A stretch of 64,000 nt of DNA from Thalassovita sp. (GTDB lineage Bacteria; Pseudomonadota; Alphaproteobacteria; Rhodobacterales; Rhodobacteraceae). Where the stretch lies: contig NZ_OY829290.1 of the NCBI RefSeq assembly GCF_963691685.1, positions 4,119,001 through 4,183,000 of the forward strand, written 5' to 3'. The notes under the pieces are model-generated. The model was given only the letters and a program-made list of their open reading frames with translations, searched no databases and was not told where the DNA came from. Each line of letters begins with the position of its first letter. The stretch's first letter is position 1. Shown here in pieces: positions 49,921 through 58,789 of this stretch. The translations under genes and the position numbers were made by a program.

Positions 49921-50004
49921 GGCCGCGCCCCTTTTCAATGTTCTAAAAAATACTCCCGCCGGAGGCTCCGACACGGCCACCGGCGGTACGCATAATTTAG
50001 ACCA

Positions 50005-50796
50005 CTAGCCCAGCAACCGCGTGATCATCCGCCCATCGCGATCCTGCAGACCATCGATCACGTCGAAATGGTGTTTGCCAGCATCAATCACACAGTCACA
50101 GCCCCAGGCCTCCCCCAGTGCCGTTGCCTGTTCCAGAAACACCGGACGCTCCTCGCCACCAACCCAGGCGATGACCTCAACACCCTCCAGTGGTTGTTGC
50201 AGCACCGGGCTTTCGGCGCGGGCATCGCTGTCGTCCATCTTGAACTTTTCATTCATGGAGGTCTTCAACAATGGGCGCAGGTCGGCCACCGGCGAAATTG
50301 GCATCACCCGTTTGACCCGGGCTGCCACAGCATCCGGCAACAGCCCCGGCACCACCATCCGCGCCACCAGATGACCACCCGCGGAATGACCGGCCAAATG
50401 GATCGGTCCAGCCACCATTTCTGCCGCCACCGGCACCATGCGGGCAATCTGATGGGTGATCTCGGCGATCGAAACATCGGGGCACAGATCATATGACGGC
50501 ATCGCCACGGACCAGCCAGCCTCAACCGCGCCTTGGGCAAAATGGGACCAGCTGGATTTGTCAAAAGCCAGCCAATAGCCGCCGTGCACAAAAACCAACA
50601 GCCCCTTGGCCTCGCCTTCAGGCTTGAACAGATCAAACCGGTGCCGCGCGCCCTCGCCATAGGTCAGGTCAAGTTCGGCCAACCCGGCCTCCATCATGCC
50701 TTCGCGAAACCCTGCAGCGGCTGCGGCCCAGCGGGGCGGGAATGCCTCAGCCCCTTCGATATAGGCGCCATTGGCATATGCGTCGTCCAGTTCCAT
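50005..50796 (-). CDS. Alpha/beta hydrolase, kynurenine-formamidase-like
   Basis: A 263-residue hydrolase with oxyanion-hole motif HGGYW at 71-75, nucleophile elbow GHSAGG at 136-141 (S138), and a C-terminal catalytic His probably in AGKHHFDVIDG. This HGG-containing group includes arylformamidases and related carboxylesterases. AGGGA is nine bases before the ATG at 50796; an in-frame GTG at 50823 is less well placed. Convergent with the P1 peptidase gene and divergent from gabD; no tryptophan-degradation genes nearby, so the substrate is open. Confidence 0.85.
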   Translation of the reverse strand: MELDDAYANGAYIEGAEAFPPRWAAAAAGFREGMMEAGLAELDLTYGEGARHRFDLFKPEGEAKGLLVFVHGGYWLAFDKSSWSHFAQGAVEAGWSVAMPSYDLCPDVSIAEITHQIARMVPVAAEMVAGPIHLAGHSAGGHLVARMVVPGLLPDAVAARVKRVMPISPVADLRPLLKTSMNEKFKMDDSDARAESPVLQQPLEGVEVIAWVGGEERPVFLEQATALGEAWGCDCVIDAGKHHFDVIDGLQDRDGRMITRLLG

Positions 50797-50905
50797 CACG
50801 TCTTCCCTGTCGAATTTGATCACTTTTTCTGGACAATCCTAGCGCCAGATGCTCTGCCTGTGCCAGAGCTAATCAGCGCCATGAGAATTTCCGGGAGGGT
50901 ACCAC

Positions 50906-52387
50906 ATGCTCGACAAAGCCACCGATCTGAAATCGCTTCTGAAGGACCCCAGCCTGCTGGCCACGCAGGCCTATATCGCAGGGGACTGGGTCGACAGTGA
51001 CACGGGCGCAACCTACCCGGTGACCAACCCGGCCCGTGGCGATGTGATCGCCGAAGTGGCGGACCCCAGCCGCGCGCAGGTGGCCGAAGCCATTGCCAAG
51101 GCAGAGGTTGCTCAGAAAGAATGGGCCAGTTGGACCGGCAAGGAGCGCGCTACGGTGCTGCGCCGCTGGTTTGACCTGATGATGGAACATCAGGACGATC
51201 TGGGCACCATCCTGACCGCCGAACAAGGAAAACCGCTGGCTGAAGCAAAGGGTGAGATTGCCTATGGCGCCTCCTTCATTGAATTTTTCGCCGAAGAGGC
51301 GAAGCGGGTCTACGGCGAAACCATCCCCGGCCACCAGCGTGACAAGCGCATCATGGTGATGAAACAGCCGATCGGCGTTGCCGCATCGATCACGCCGTGG
51401 AACTTCCCCAACGCGATGATCACCCGCAAGGCAGGCCCTGCACTGGCCGCCGGCTGCGCCTTTGTTGCGCGCCCGTCTGAGCTGACCCCGCTGTCGGCGC
51501 TGGCACTGGGTGTGCTTGCGGACCGCGCCGGTCTGCCCAAGGGTATCCTGTCGATCCTGCCCACCACCGATGCCCCCGGCACCGGTCAGGAATTCTGTGA
51601 AAACCCGATTGTGCGCAAGCTGACCTTCACCGGCTCCACCAATGTGGGTCGCATCCTGATGCGTCAGGCCGCCGATCAGGTGATGAAATGTTCGATGGAA
51701 CTGGGCGGCAACGCGCCCTTCATCGTCTTTGACGACGCCGATCTGGACGAAGCGGTGGCGGGTGCCATCATGTGCAAATTCCGCAACAACGGTCAGACCT
51801 GCGTCTGCGCCAACCGGATTTACGTGCAGGATGGTGTTTACGATGCCTTTGCCGCCAAACTGAAAGCAGCCGTTGAGAAAATGACCGTCGGCGACGGTCT
51901 GGAGGCTGGCACTGACTTCGGCCCGCTGATCAACGACAAGGCCATCGCCAAAGTGCAGGAACATATCGCAGACGCCACCGCCAAAGGCGCTGAGGTCATC
52001 CTGGGAGGCGGTGAGCCGCTGCAGGGCGCGGGCCACTTCCTGCCGCCGACCATCGTGACCGGTGCCACCAAAGACATGCAGTTTGCAACCGATGAGACCT
52101 TTGGCCCGTTGGCCCCGCTGTTCCGCTTCAACGACGAAGATGAGGTGATTGAACTGGCCAATGACACGATTTTTGGTCTGGCCAGCTACTTCTACGCCAA
52201 AGACCTGAGCCGCGTGTACAAGGTGGCCGAGGCGCTGGAATACGGCATCGTTGGCGTGAACACCGGTATCATCTCAACCGAACTGGCCCCGTTTGGTGGC
52301 GTCAAACAGTCCGGTCTGGGCCGCGAAGGCAGCCACCACGGCATGGAAGACTACATGGAAATGAAATACGTCTGCCTGTCGATCTAA
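50906..52387 (+). CDS. gabD: NAD(P)-dependent succinate-semialdehyde dehydrogenase
   Basis: A 493-residue ALDH. Catalytic residues: N166 (ITPWNFP), E265 (MELGGNAPF) and C299 in NNGQTCVCANR; the nearby C301 makes the C-x-C pair that forms a redox switch in SSADH enzymes. The N-terminus (YIAGDWVD) and C-terminal FGGVKQSGLGREGS fit GabD. GGGAGGG precedes the ATG. It completes GABA or 4-hydroxybutyrate degradation to succinate; the GABA aminotransferase is not in the window, unless the aminotransferase at 31521 contributes. Confidence 0.93.
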   Translation: MLDKATDLKSLLKDPSLLATQAYIAGDWVDSDTGATYPVTNPARGDVIAEVADPSRAQVAEAIAKAEVAQKEWASWTGKERATVLRRWFDLMMEHQDDLGTILTAEQGKPLAEAKGEIAYGASFIEFFAEEAKRVYGETIPGHQRDKRIMVMKQPIGVAASITPWNFPNAMITRKAGPALAAGCAFVARPSELTPLSALALGVLADRAGLPKGILSILPTTDAPGTGQEFCENPIVRKLTFTGSTNVGRILMRQAADQVMKCSMELGGNAPFIVFDDADLDEAVAGAIMCKFRNNGQTCVCANRIYVQDGVYDAFAAKLKAAVEKMTVGDGLEAGTDFGPLINDKAIAKVQEHIADATAKGAEVILGGGEPLQGAGHFLPPTIVTGATKDMQFATDETFGPLAPLFRFNDEDEVIELANDTIFGLASYFYAKDLSRVYKVAEALEYGIVGVNTGIISTELAPFGGVKQSGLGREGSHHGMEDYMEMKYVCLSI

Positions 52388-52410
52388 ACAGACGCATCCG
52401 TATGGAACAG

Positions 52411-52439
52411 AAACGGCCCCATCTTGGGGCCGTTTTTTT
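52411..52439 (+). terminator. Intrinsic terminator of gabD
   Basis: AAACGGCCCC (52411-52420) and GGGGCCGTTT (52426-52435), loop ATCTT, followed by a run of seven T including the stem end. Confidence 0.92.
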
Positions 52440-52445
52440 GTGGGT

Positions 52446-53660
52446 TTATGCCAGTGCCGCTGTGATCACCCGGCCCAGCCGGGCAATGCCTTCATCGATC
52501 TGCGCCTGATCCGGGCTGGAGAAGTTGAGGCGCAGCGTATTGCGCCCATCGTCATCGGGGTAGAACGCCCCACCGGGCACAAAGGCCACCTTTTCATCCC
52601 GCAGCGCCGCCGCCAGCAGATCGGCACCATCCATCCCCGCAGGCAGGGTCATCCAGACAAACATGCCGCCTTCAGGGTGGGTCCAGTCAACACCGTCTGG
52701 CATGTGGCGCGTCAAAGCCGCCAGCATCCGATCCCGCCGCGCCTTGTAATGGGCACAAAGCCGCTGGGTGTGGTCCTCAAACCCGTCCGCCGCGACATGG
52801 GCCACCGCCATCTGGTTCAGCGTTGCCGTGTGCAGATCACCTGCCTGTTTCAACAGCACCATCTGATCAATCACCGGCCGCGCCGCACAGACCCAGCCGA
52901 TGCGCAGCCCGGGTGACAGGGTTTTGGAAAAAGACCCGCAGTAAATCGTGCGGCACTGATCCAGATCGCCCTTTTCCGCCAGTTCCAGCGCCAGGATCGG
53001 CGGGATATCTTCGCCCTCATAGCGCAGCGACTGATAGGCAGCATCTTCGATCACCGCGCAATCCAGCGCCTCAGCCTGGGCCAGAACCTTCTGCCGTTCC
53101 TCCAGCGACAGTGTGATGCCCGTGGGATTGGCGAAATCAGGCGACAGGTAGCTGAATTTCACCCGCCCCCCTGCGTCCTCCGCCTCGGCGCGCAACTCAG
53201 TCGCGGATCGATTGCCCATCGGATCCAGCCGATCAAAACGCGGCTCATAGGCGTTAAACGCCCCCAGCGCACCCAGATAGGTTGGCCAGCCGACCAAGGC
53301 GGTATCGCCGGGTGACAAGAACAGTTTCCCCAGATAATCCAGCGCCTGCTGCGAACCTGAGGTGATCAGGATATTGTCCGCCCCGCACGGCACCCCCAGT
53401 TGCGTCATCCGTTCCGCAATCCACTGCCGCAGGGGCGGATAGCCTTCTGAGGTGGAGTATTGCAGCGACAGGGCGTGCTGCCCGTCAGACAGCGCAACGG
53501 CCATCGCATCGCGGAATTTTTCGGCCGGGAAAAGTGCCGGATCAGGAATGCCCCCGGCAAAGGAAATCACATCCGGCTGATCCAGAAGTTTCAAAAGCTC
53601 ACGGATTTCCGATGCTTTCATGCGCGAATTGCGGGTCGCAAAGAACGAATCGATCTTCAT
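52446..53660 (-). CDS. PLP-dependent aminotransferase (2-aminoadipate/LysN-like, class I/II)
   Basis: A 404-residue fold-type I enzyme: VISFAGGIPDPALFP at the N-terminus, TSGSQQALDYLGKLF, FANPTG and PLP lysine K246 in YCGSFSKTLSPGLRIGW. These features match the 2-aminoadipate/kynurenine/branched-chain group related to MocR aminotransferase domains but without the DNA-binding part. GGAGGCAGCC precedes the ATG at 53660. The natural amino donor is not evident. Divergent from the secreted esterase. Confidence 0.9.
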   Translation of the reverse strand: MKIDSFFATRNSRMKASEIRELLKLLDQPDVISFAGGIPDPALFPAEKFRDAMAVALSDGQHALSLQYSTSEGYPPLRQWIAERMTQLGVPCGADNILITSGSQQALDYLGKLFLSPGDTALVGWPTYLGALGAFNAYEPRFDRLDPMGNRSATELRAEAEDAGGRVKFSYLSPDFANPTGITLSLEERQKVLAQAEALDCAVIEDAAYQSLRYEGEDIPPILALELAEKGDLDQCRTIYCGSFSKTLSPGLRIGWVCAARPVIDQMVLLKQAGDLHTATLNQMAVAHVAADGFEDHTQRLCAHYKARRDRMLAALTRHMPDGVDWTHPEGGMFVWMTLPAGMDGADLLAAALRDEKVAFVPGGAFYPDDDGRNTLRLNFSSPDQAQIDEGIARLGRVITAALA

Positions 53661-53818
53661 AAGGCTGCCTCCATGGGTTTGGACCCTGCGCGGCGACCTG
53701 AGGTAAGTCAATATAGCTGACATAAATCGTGATCAGTCTGAAATGCTTCATCAAACCGTCACCTGCCTGTCATCCGGCCCGTGCAAGGCCTGCCGCAGAT
53801 ATGACAAGGGAGAGCCCT

Positions 53819-56005
53819 ATGACCTTTCGCACAATCTGCCTGACCTCCGCTATTTCCCTGACGGCGGCAGCGGCCAGCGCTGAACAGAACTTCAACCGCA
53901 TCGCCTCTTTCGCGACGCCGCTGAACATGGCCGCAGGCGAAGACCGCAACCGCGAAACCTCGGCTGAAATCATTGCCGCCACCGCCGATGGCATGACGCT
54001 GGCCTACACTGACAGCCCTTTGGGCGTGCTGGGCCTGATCGACATCACCGACCCACGCAACCCACAGCCTCTGGGCAATATCGCGCTGGACGGTGAGCCG
54101 ACCTCGGTCGCGATCATCGGTCAAACCGCCTATGTGGGCGTGAACACGTCAGAAAGCTACACCGCGCCGTCGGGCCACCTGTCGGTCATCGACCTGGCCA
54201 GCAAGGCGGAACTGACCCGCTGTGATCTGGGTGGTCAGCCAGACAGTGTGGCGGTCGCCAAAGACGGCAGCTTCGCCGCCATCGCCATCGAAAACGAACG
54301 GGATGAGGATCTGGGTGACGGCCGCACCGGCCAGCTGCCCGCCGGTTTCCTGTCGCTGGTGCAGATCAAAGATGGCACTGCCGATTGCGGCACCGTACAG
54401 GCGGTGGATCTGACCGGTCTGGCCGCAGTGGACGGCCACGATCCTGAGCCGGAGTTCGTCGACATCAACACCGCAGGTGAGGTTGTCGTATCGCTGCAGG
54501 AAAACAACCACATGGTGGTTGTGGCCAAAGACGGCAGCATCCTGAACCATTTCTCCGCAGGCGCCGTGGATCTGAACGGTATCGACACCAAGGACGAACG
54601 CGGCGCGTTGATCTTCACCGATGCGCAGGCGCAGGTGGTGCGTGAACCGGACGCTGTGAAATGGCTGGATGATGACCACTTCGCCACCGCCAACGAAGGC
54701 GACATGGACGGCGGTTCGCGTGGCTGGACCCTGTTCCACAAGGATGGCAGCGTTGTTTACGAAAGCGGTGTCAGCTTTGAACACGCGCTGGTTCAAATCG
54801 GCCATTACCCCGACAAACGTTCCGACAGCAAAGGTGTTGAGCCCGAGTCGATCGAAACCGCCACCTTTGGCGGCACACCGATGGTCTTTGTCGGTTCCGA
54901 ACGTGGTTCTGCCGTTGGGGTCTATGACGTGACCACCCCCGCTGCGCCTGAGCTGACCCAGATCCTGCCCTCAGGTGTCGGTCCGGAAGGCTATGTTGCG
55001 ATCCCGGCGCGCAACCTGCTGATCTCGGCCAATGAAAAGGACCTGATCGAAGACAAAGGCCCGCGCAGCCATGTGATGATCTACGAATATCAGACCGCCG
55101 CCGCACAGTATCCGATGCTGACCTCCGAAGGCACGGAAGAGCTGATCGGCTGGGGCGCGATCTCGGGCATGGTCGCGGACAGCGACGGCATGATCTACGC
55201 GGTGAACGACAGCTTCTATGGCTTCCAGCCGTCGATCTTCAAAATTGATCCCAGCCAGACACCCGCCCGCATCGTGGATGTGATCCGCGTGCACCGTGCC
55301 AACGGCCAACCGGCGCAGAAACTGGATCTGGAAGGCATCACCCTGGACGGTAAAGGCGGCTTCTGGCTGGCCTCTGAGGGCCGCACCGACCGCGCCATCC
55401 CACATGCGATCTACCACGTTGACAGCAAAGGCCTGATCAAAAGCCACAAGCAGGAGTTTGGCCTGCCGGCTGAGCTGATGGCGGTGGAAAAGCGTTTCGG
55501 CTTTGAAGGCATCACCAAGGTTGGCGATACCCTGTGGATGGCGGTTCAGCGCGAATGGAAAGATGATCCCAAGGATCACGTCAAACTGGTCGCCTATAAC
55601 ACCAAGACCAAGGAATGGGGCGCCGTGCATTACCCCAAAGCCGCGCCTGCCAAGGGCTGGGTCGGCCTGTCCGAGATCGTGGCGCATGGCAACTACGTCT
55701 ATGTAATCGAACGCGACAACCAGATCGGCGCCAATGCGGTGACCAAGAAGATCTACCGCATCCCCGCCGCCGACATGGTGCCGGCCCCGCTGGGTGGTGC
55801 GCTGCCTGTGGTCAGCAAAGAGGAGGTGCGCGATCTGCTGCCCGACCTGAAACAGCTGAACGGCTACGTGCAGGACAAGGTTGAAGGTCTGGCGATCCTG
55901 CCCACCGGCGAGGCCATCGTCTCAACCGACAACGACGGGGTGGATGACCATTCGGGCGAAACCCTGTTCTTCTCCATCGGTCAGATCAACAAAGACGCCT
56001 CCTAA
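53819..56005 (+). CDS. Secreted esterase-like/phytase-fold protein with N-terminal beta-propeller
   Basis: A 728-residue exported protein: signal peptide MTFRTICLTSAISLTAAAASA, then a propeller-like region (about 30-430) with repeated strand blocks (TSVAIIGQTAYVGVN, DSVAVAKDGSFAAIA) of the alkaline-phosphatase-associated type, and a C-terminal esterase-like-activity-of-phytase domain (about 440-720) with LDLEGITLDGKGGFWLASEGR, GFEGITKVGDTLW and KVEGLAILPTGEAIVSTDNDG. Acidic loops could bind calcium. Probably a periplasmic or secreted phosphoesterase. AAGGGAGAG precedes the ATG at 53819. A strong terminator follows. Confidence 0.87.
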   Translation: MTFRTICLTSAISLTAAAASAEQNFNRIASFATPLNMAAGEDRNRETSAEIIAATADGMTLAYTDSPLGVLGLIDITDPRNPQPLGNIALDGEPTSVAIIGQTAYVGVNTSESYTAPSGHLSVIDLASKAELTRCDLGGQPDSVAVAKDGSFAAIAIENERDEDLGDGRTGQLPAGFLSLVQIKDGTADCGTVQAVDLTGLAAVDGHDPEPEFVDINTAGEVVVSLQENNHMVVVAKDGSILNHFSAGAVDLNGIDTKDERGALIFTDAQAQVVREPDAVKWLDDDHFATANEGDMDGGSRGWTLFHKDGSVVYESGVSFEHALVQIGHYPDKRSDSKGVEPESIETATFGGTPMVFVGSERGSAVGVYDVTTPAAPELTQILPSGVGPEGYVAIPARNLLISANEKDLIEDKGPRSHVMIYEYQTAAAQYPMLTSEGTEELIGWGAISGMVADSDGMIYAVNDSFYGFQPSIFKIDPSQTPARIVDVIRVHRANGQPAQKLDLEGITLDGKGGFWLASEGRTDRAIPHAIYHVDSKGLIKSHKQEFGLPAELMAVEKRFGFEGITKVGDTLWMAVQREWKDDPKDHVKLVAYNTKTKEWGAVHYPKAAPAKGWVGLSEIVAHGNYVYVIERDNQIGANAVTKKIYRIPAADMVPAPLGGALPVVSKEEVRDLLPDLKQLNGYVQDKVEGLAILPTGEAIVSTDNDGVDDHSGETLFFSIGQINKDAS

Positions 56006-56026
56006 GCGACGGTCTGATCTGATGTG

Positions 56027-56055
56027 AAGGGCGCCCTATCTGGGGCGCCCTTTCT
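56027..56055 (+). terminator. Intrinsic terminator of the phytase-like gene
   Basis: AAGGGCGCCC (56027-56036) and GGGCGCCCTT (56043-56052), loop TATCTG, then TCTATTT. Confidence 0.85.
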
Positions 56056-56174
56056 ATTTGGTGAGGGCGATGATCCAAACATTTCTGCATGGAACCCAAC
56101 CGAAGTTCGCCAATTCGCAGGCCTGGATCCCCCGCCTATGGTGCGCGCAACCAAATTTGACCAAGGACATTCCG

Positions 56175-57143
56175 ATGCGTGCGATGATCTACCGCCACTA
56201 CGGCCCCGCCGAAAACGTGCAGCCCGCTGAACGCCCCAAACCCAGCCCCCGCCGGGGTGAGGTCCTGGTGAAACTGACCACCAGCAGCGTGACCACCGCC
56301 GATTGGCGGTTGCGGGCCTCGGCCTTTCCAGGGGGCCTGTGGCTGCTGGGCCGGTTGATGTTTGGGCTGTTTCGCCCGCGCCAGCAGGTGCTGGGGGGCG
56401 AGTTTGCCGGCCGGGTTGAGGCCTGCGGTGAAGGTGTCAGCGATTTTGCCCCCGGCGATCGCGTCTTTGGCTTTTCCGGCCACGGGGCGCACGCGGAATA
56501 CCTGACCATCAAGGCCACAAACTGCATCGTCAAAACCCCGGAAACCCTCAGCGATGAAGAGGCCGCCGCCCTGCCTTTCGGCGGGTTGGCCGCTTTGGTG
56601 TTCCTGCGCGATTTCGCCAAGGTACACCCGGGTGAGGAGGTCCTGATCCCCGGCGCCAGCGGCGGCGTGGGCCTTTATGCGGTACAGATCGCCAAGGCGC
56701 TGGGGGCCAAGGTCACCGCTGTGGGCAGCACCGGGTCGCTGGCGCAGCTGCGCCACTTGGGCGCGGACCGGGTGATCGACTACACCCAGCAAAACCTAAG
56801 CGCCGCCGGACGTGACTATGACGTCATTCTGGATCCTGCTGGCTTCCTGCCCTTCACCAAAGGCCGCAGCCTGCTGAAACCTGACGGTCGCTTCGTGGCG
56901 TTGAATTTTGGCTGTGCCGAATTTGGCCAGATGATCGCCAATAAATTCCGGCAGGGCCCGCGCCTGATCATCGGGGTGAATGAAGACAAGCAGGAGGATC
57001 TGCACACCCTGCTGCGGATGGTCCGTGATGGTCAGGTCCGTCCGGTGATCGGTCACCGGTTTGACCTTGCCGACATTCAATCCGCTTACCGTCTTGTCGA
57101 AAGCCGCCGCCGCAACGGTGCGGTGCTGCTGCGGATCGCCTGA
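56175..57143 (+). CDS. NAD(P)-dependent MDR alcohol dehydrogenase/quinone reductase family protein
   Basis: A 322-residue MDR enzyme: MRAMIYRHYGPAENV start, substrate-loop VTTADWRLRASAFP, GGEFAGRVEACGEGVSDFAPGDRVFGF and the Rossmann region EEVLIPGASGGVGLYAVQIAKALGA. It lacks structural zinc cysteines, as in quinone-oxidoreductase and reticulon-4-interacting-protein groups. AAGGAC precedes the ATG at 56175; the open frame upstream to 56058 has no ribosome site. Substrate unknown. A hairpin at 57159 separates it from the convergent hsp20 gene. Confidence 0.87.
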   Translation: MRAMIYRHYGPAENVQPAERPKPSPRRGEVLVKLTTSSVTTADWRLRASAFPGGLWLLGRLMFGLFRPRQQVLGGEFAGRVEACGEGVSDFAPGDRVFGFSGHGAHAEYLTIKATNCIVKTPETLSDEEAAALPFGGLAALVFLRDFAKVHPGEEVLIPGASGGVGLYAVQIAKALGAKVTAVGSTGSLAQLRHLGADRVIDYTQQNLSAAGRDYDVILDPAGFLPFTKGRSLLKPDGRFVALNFGCAEFGQMIANKFRQGPRLIIGVNEDKQEDLHTLLRMVRDGQVRPVIGHRFDLADIQSAYRLVESRRRNGAVLLRIA

Positions 57144-57158
57144 CCCACAAACGAAGAA

Positions 57159-57180
57159 GGGCAGAGCCGAAGCTCTGCCC
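57159..57180. terminator. Hairpin between convergent MDR and hsp20 genes
   Basis: GGGCAGAGC (57159-57167), loop CGAA, GCTCTGCCC (57172-57180). On the minus strand TTCTTCGTTTG follows, so it best serves the hsp20 transcript. Confidence 0.7.
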
Positions 57181-57236
57181 ATGGCCCTGACAGGCCATCC
57201 GACGGGGAACGTCGGGGGGGAGGAGTGTGGAGGGGG

Positions 57237-57707
57237 TTAGTTCACCGCTTTGGCATCAACCACATCCTTCTCAAACGCAGCACCGGTGGTGATGGCAATG
57301 CGGCGCGGCTTCAGTGCTTCGGGCACTTCGCGGGTCAGTTCGATATGCAGCAGACCATCCTGATGGGTGGCGCCGGTGACACGCACGTGATCGGCCAGGG
57401 TAAAGCGGCGCTCAAAGGCACGGGTGGCGATGCCACGGTGCAGGTACTGAGCGGCCTTGTCGCCTTTTTCACCCTTGCGGGCAGCGATGATCAGCGCGTT
57501 TTCCTTGACCTCTACGGTCAGGTCACTTTCGGAAAAACCAGCCACGGCTATCGAGATGCGATAGGCGTTTTCGTCGGTTTTTTCGATGTTATAGGGGGGG
57601 TAGCTCGGCTGCGGCGCGTCATTGGTAAAGACGCGGTCCATCATGTCGGCGATTTGGTCAAAACCAACAGAGGCGCGGTAGAGCGGGGCAAAGTCAAAAG
57701 AACGCAT
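57237..57707 (-). CDS. Hsp20 family small heat-shock protein (IbpA-like)
   Basis: A 156-residue alpha-crystallin-domain chaperone of bacterial class A: YPPYNIEKTDENAYRISIAVAGFSESDLTVEV (start of the domain, about 41-72), RGIATRAFERRFTLADHVRVTGATHQDGLLHIEL (end of the domain) and a C-terminal I-x-I-like RRIAI anchor. It holds unfolding proteins in a refoldable state. GGAGG lies nine bases upstream of the ATG and is caught in a hairpin resembling a ROSE thermometer (57712-57735). It is separated from the upstream protease gene by about 120 bases and likely has its own promoter. Confidence 0.94.
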   Translation of the reverse strand: MRSFDFAPLYRASVGFDQIADMMDRVFTNDAPQPSYPPYNIEKTDENAYRISIAVAGFSESDLTVEVKENALIIAARKGEKGDKAAQYLHRGIATRAFERRFTLADHVRVTGATHQDGLLHIELTREVPEALKPRRIAITTGAAFEKDVVDAKAVN

Positions 57708-57711
57708 TATG

Positions 57712-57735
57712 GGTATCCTCCATCTGAGCGAAACC
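57712..57735 (-). promoter_or_regulatory. ROSE-like RNA thermometer sequestering the hsp20 ribosome site
   Basis: Read on the minus strand, GGTTTCGCTC (plus 57726-57735) folds over loop AGAT onto GGAGGATACC (plus 57712-57721), which contains the Shine-Dalgarno. The ten-position helix has six or seven normal or wobble pairs broken by a U-U, a G-G and a C-A opposition. The unpaired-strand element UCGCU opposite the GGAGG matches the U-Y-GCU signature of ROSE elements in alphaproteobacterial hsp20 leaders. Function is inferred. Confidence 0.6.
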
Positions 57736-57829
57736 AGTGTTAACTGCCTTCCATCATGGACAGGCAGGGGGTCCGAGGCCCATCATTGGCGCCCCGATGC
57801 ATCAGATGTGGGAAGCGTTTTTCGGGGTT

Positions 57830-58711
57830 TCAACCCCCTCCGACAGAAACGAATTTCGCGCCGATATTTGCGCGGTTTTTCTCGGTTGCGGCATTGCCAC
57901 GGGTGACGGTCGGACGGGTGACACCCACCCCGGATTTCAACTGCGTGCGCAGCAGATCCACCGAGGCATCGAGCTGGCTGCCCAGCGCCACTTTCTCACC
58001 CTCAGCCTCGGCCTTGGCCGAGATCACCGAAACGATCCGCGGGATACCGCCAGACATGGAAAACACCGGCGCCCCGGAGGAGCCGAAATCAACATCGCAG
58101 GACAGAACAAAGACCCCCTGCTGCTGCCCCATGACCGAACAGATCTCTTGCACAGACGGGGCTTCGGCCCGGTCATGTGCGTAGGACACGACGCCCACCC
58201 GGTCCCCGGTGCCGGCGTCGCGCATCACTTGGAAGGGCTCAATCGCGCCATTGCGGATGGGATGCGCCAGTTCCAGCAGAGCCAGATCGTTGCGCACCCG
58301 TTCTGCGGTCACCGGCCCTTCGAACCGGTAGGAGGGATGCATCACCACCCGGCGCACCTGGCGGTAGGCCTCAGCCCGGCCGTTGCGCATACCAGCCTGA
58401 AACTCAATCTTTGAGGTATCGATCTGCGCGCCGCTGTGGCGGTCAAACAGGCAATGGGCCGCGGTCAGCACCAGATCCGGCGCAATCAGCGCCCCGGTGC
58501 AAAATCCGCGTCCGGCCAGATCCAGACGACCAACCGCTTCCCAGCCTTTGCTGTCCTCGCCCGTGTCCAAACGGCGCAAGCGACTGTCCTGCGCGGCCAG
58601 CTGCCCAGCCCCCATCGGAACGGCCAGCATCACGCCAAACACCAGCAAAGGTGCCTTTTTAACCAACGGGGTCAGGGCAAATTCGATCGCCGAAGCCAAG
58701 AAACGCAGCAT
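57830..58711 (-). CDS. Secreted trypsin-like serine protease
   Basis: A 293-residue S1-fold protease with a hydrophobic export segment (PLLVFGVMLAVPMGAGQLAAQ, cleavage near 40). Catalytic triad: H86 in TAAHC, D142 in NDLALLEL and S212 in FGSSGAPVF; cysteines C71/C87 and C191/C205 could pair. It is likely periplasmic or exported. The ATG at 58711 follows AGAGAGG at good distance. It lies between glcF and hsp20 on the minus strand and may function in envelope protein quality control or degradation. Confidence 0.88.
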   Translation of the reverse strand: MLRFLASAIEFALTPLVKKAPLLVFGVMLAVPMGAGQLAAQDSRLRRLDTGEDSKGWEAVGRLDLAGRGFCTGALIAPDLVLTAAHCLFDRHSGAQIDTSKIEFQAGMRNGRAEAYRQVRRVVMHPSYRFEGPVTAERVRNDLALLELAHPIRNGAIEPFQVMRDAGTGDRVGVVSYAHDRAEAPSVQEICSVMGQQQGVFVLSCDVDFGSSGAPVFSMSGGIPRIVSVISAKAEAEGEKVALGSQLDASVDLLRTQLKSGVGVTRPTVTRGNAATEKNRANIGAKFVSVGGG

Positions 58712-58789
58712 ACAAGAATCCTCTCTCTGCGACCCTCTTAGCCAAGGCATAGGGCGAAAATGGGGCAGTGAAGCGCCCCATTTCCGACG

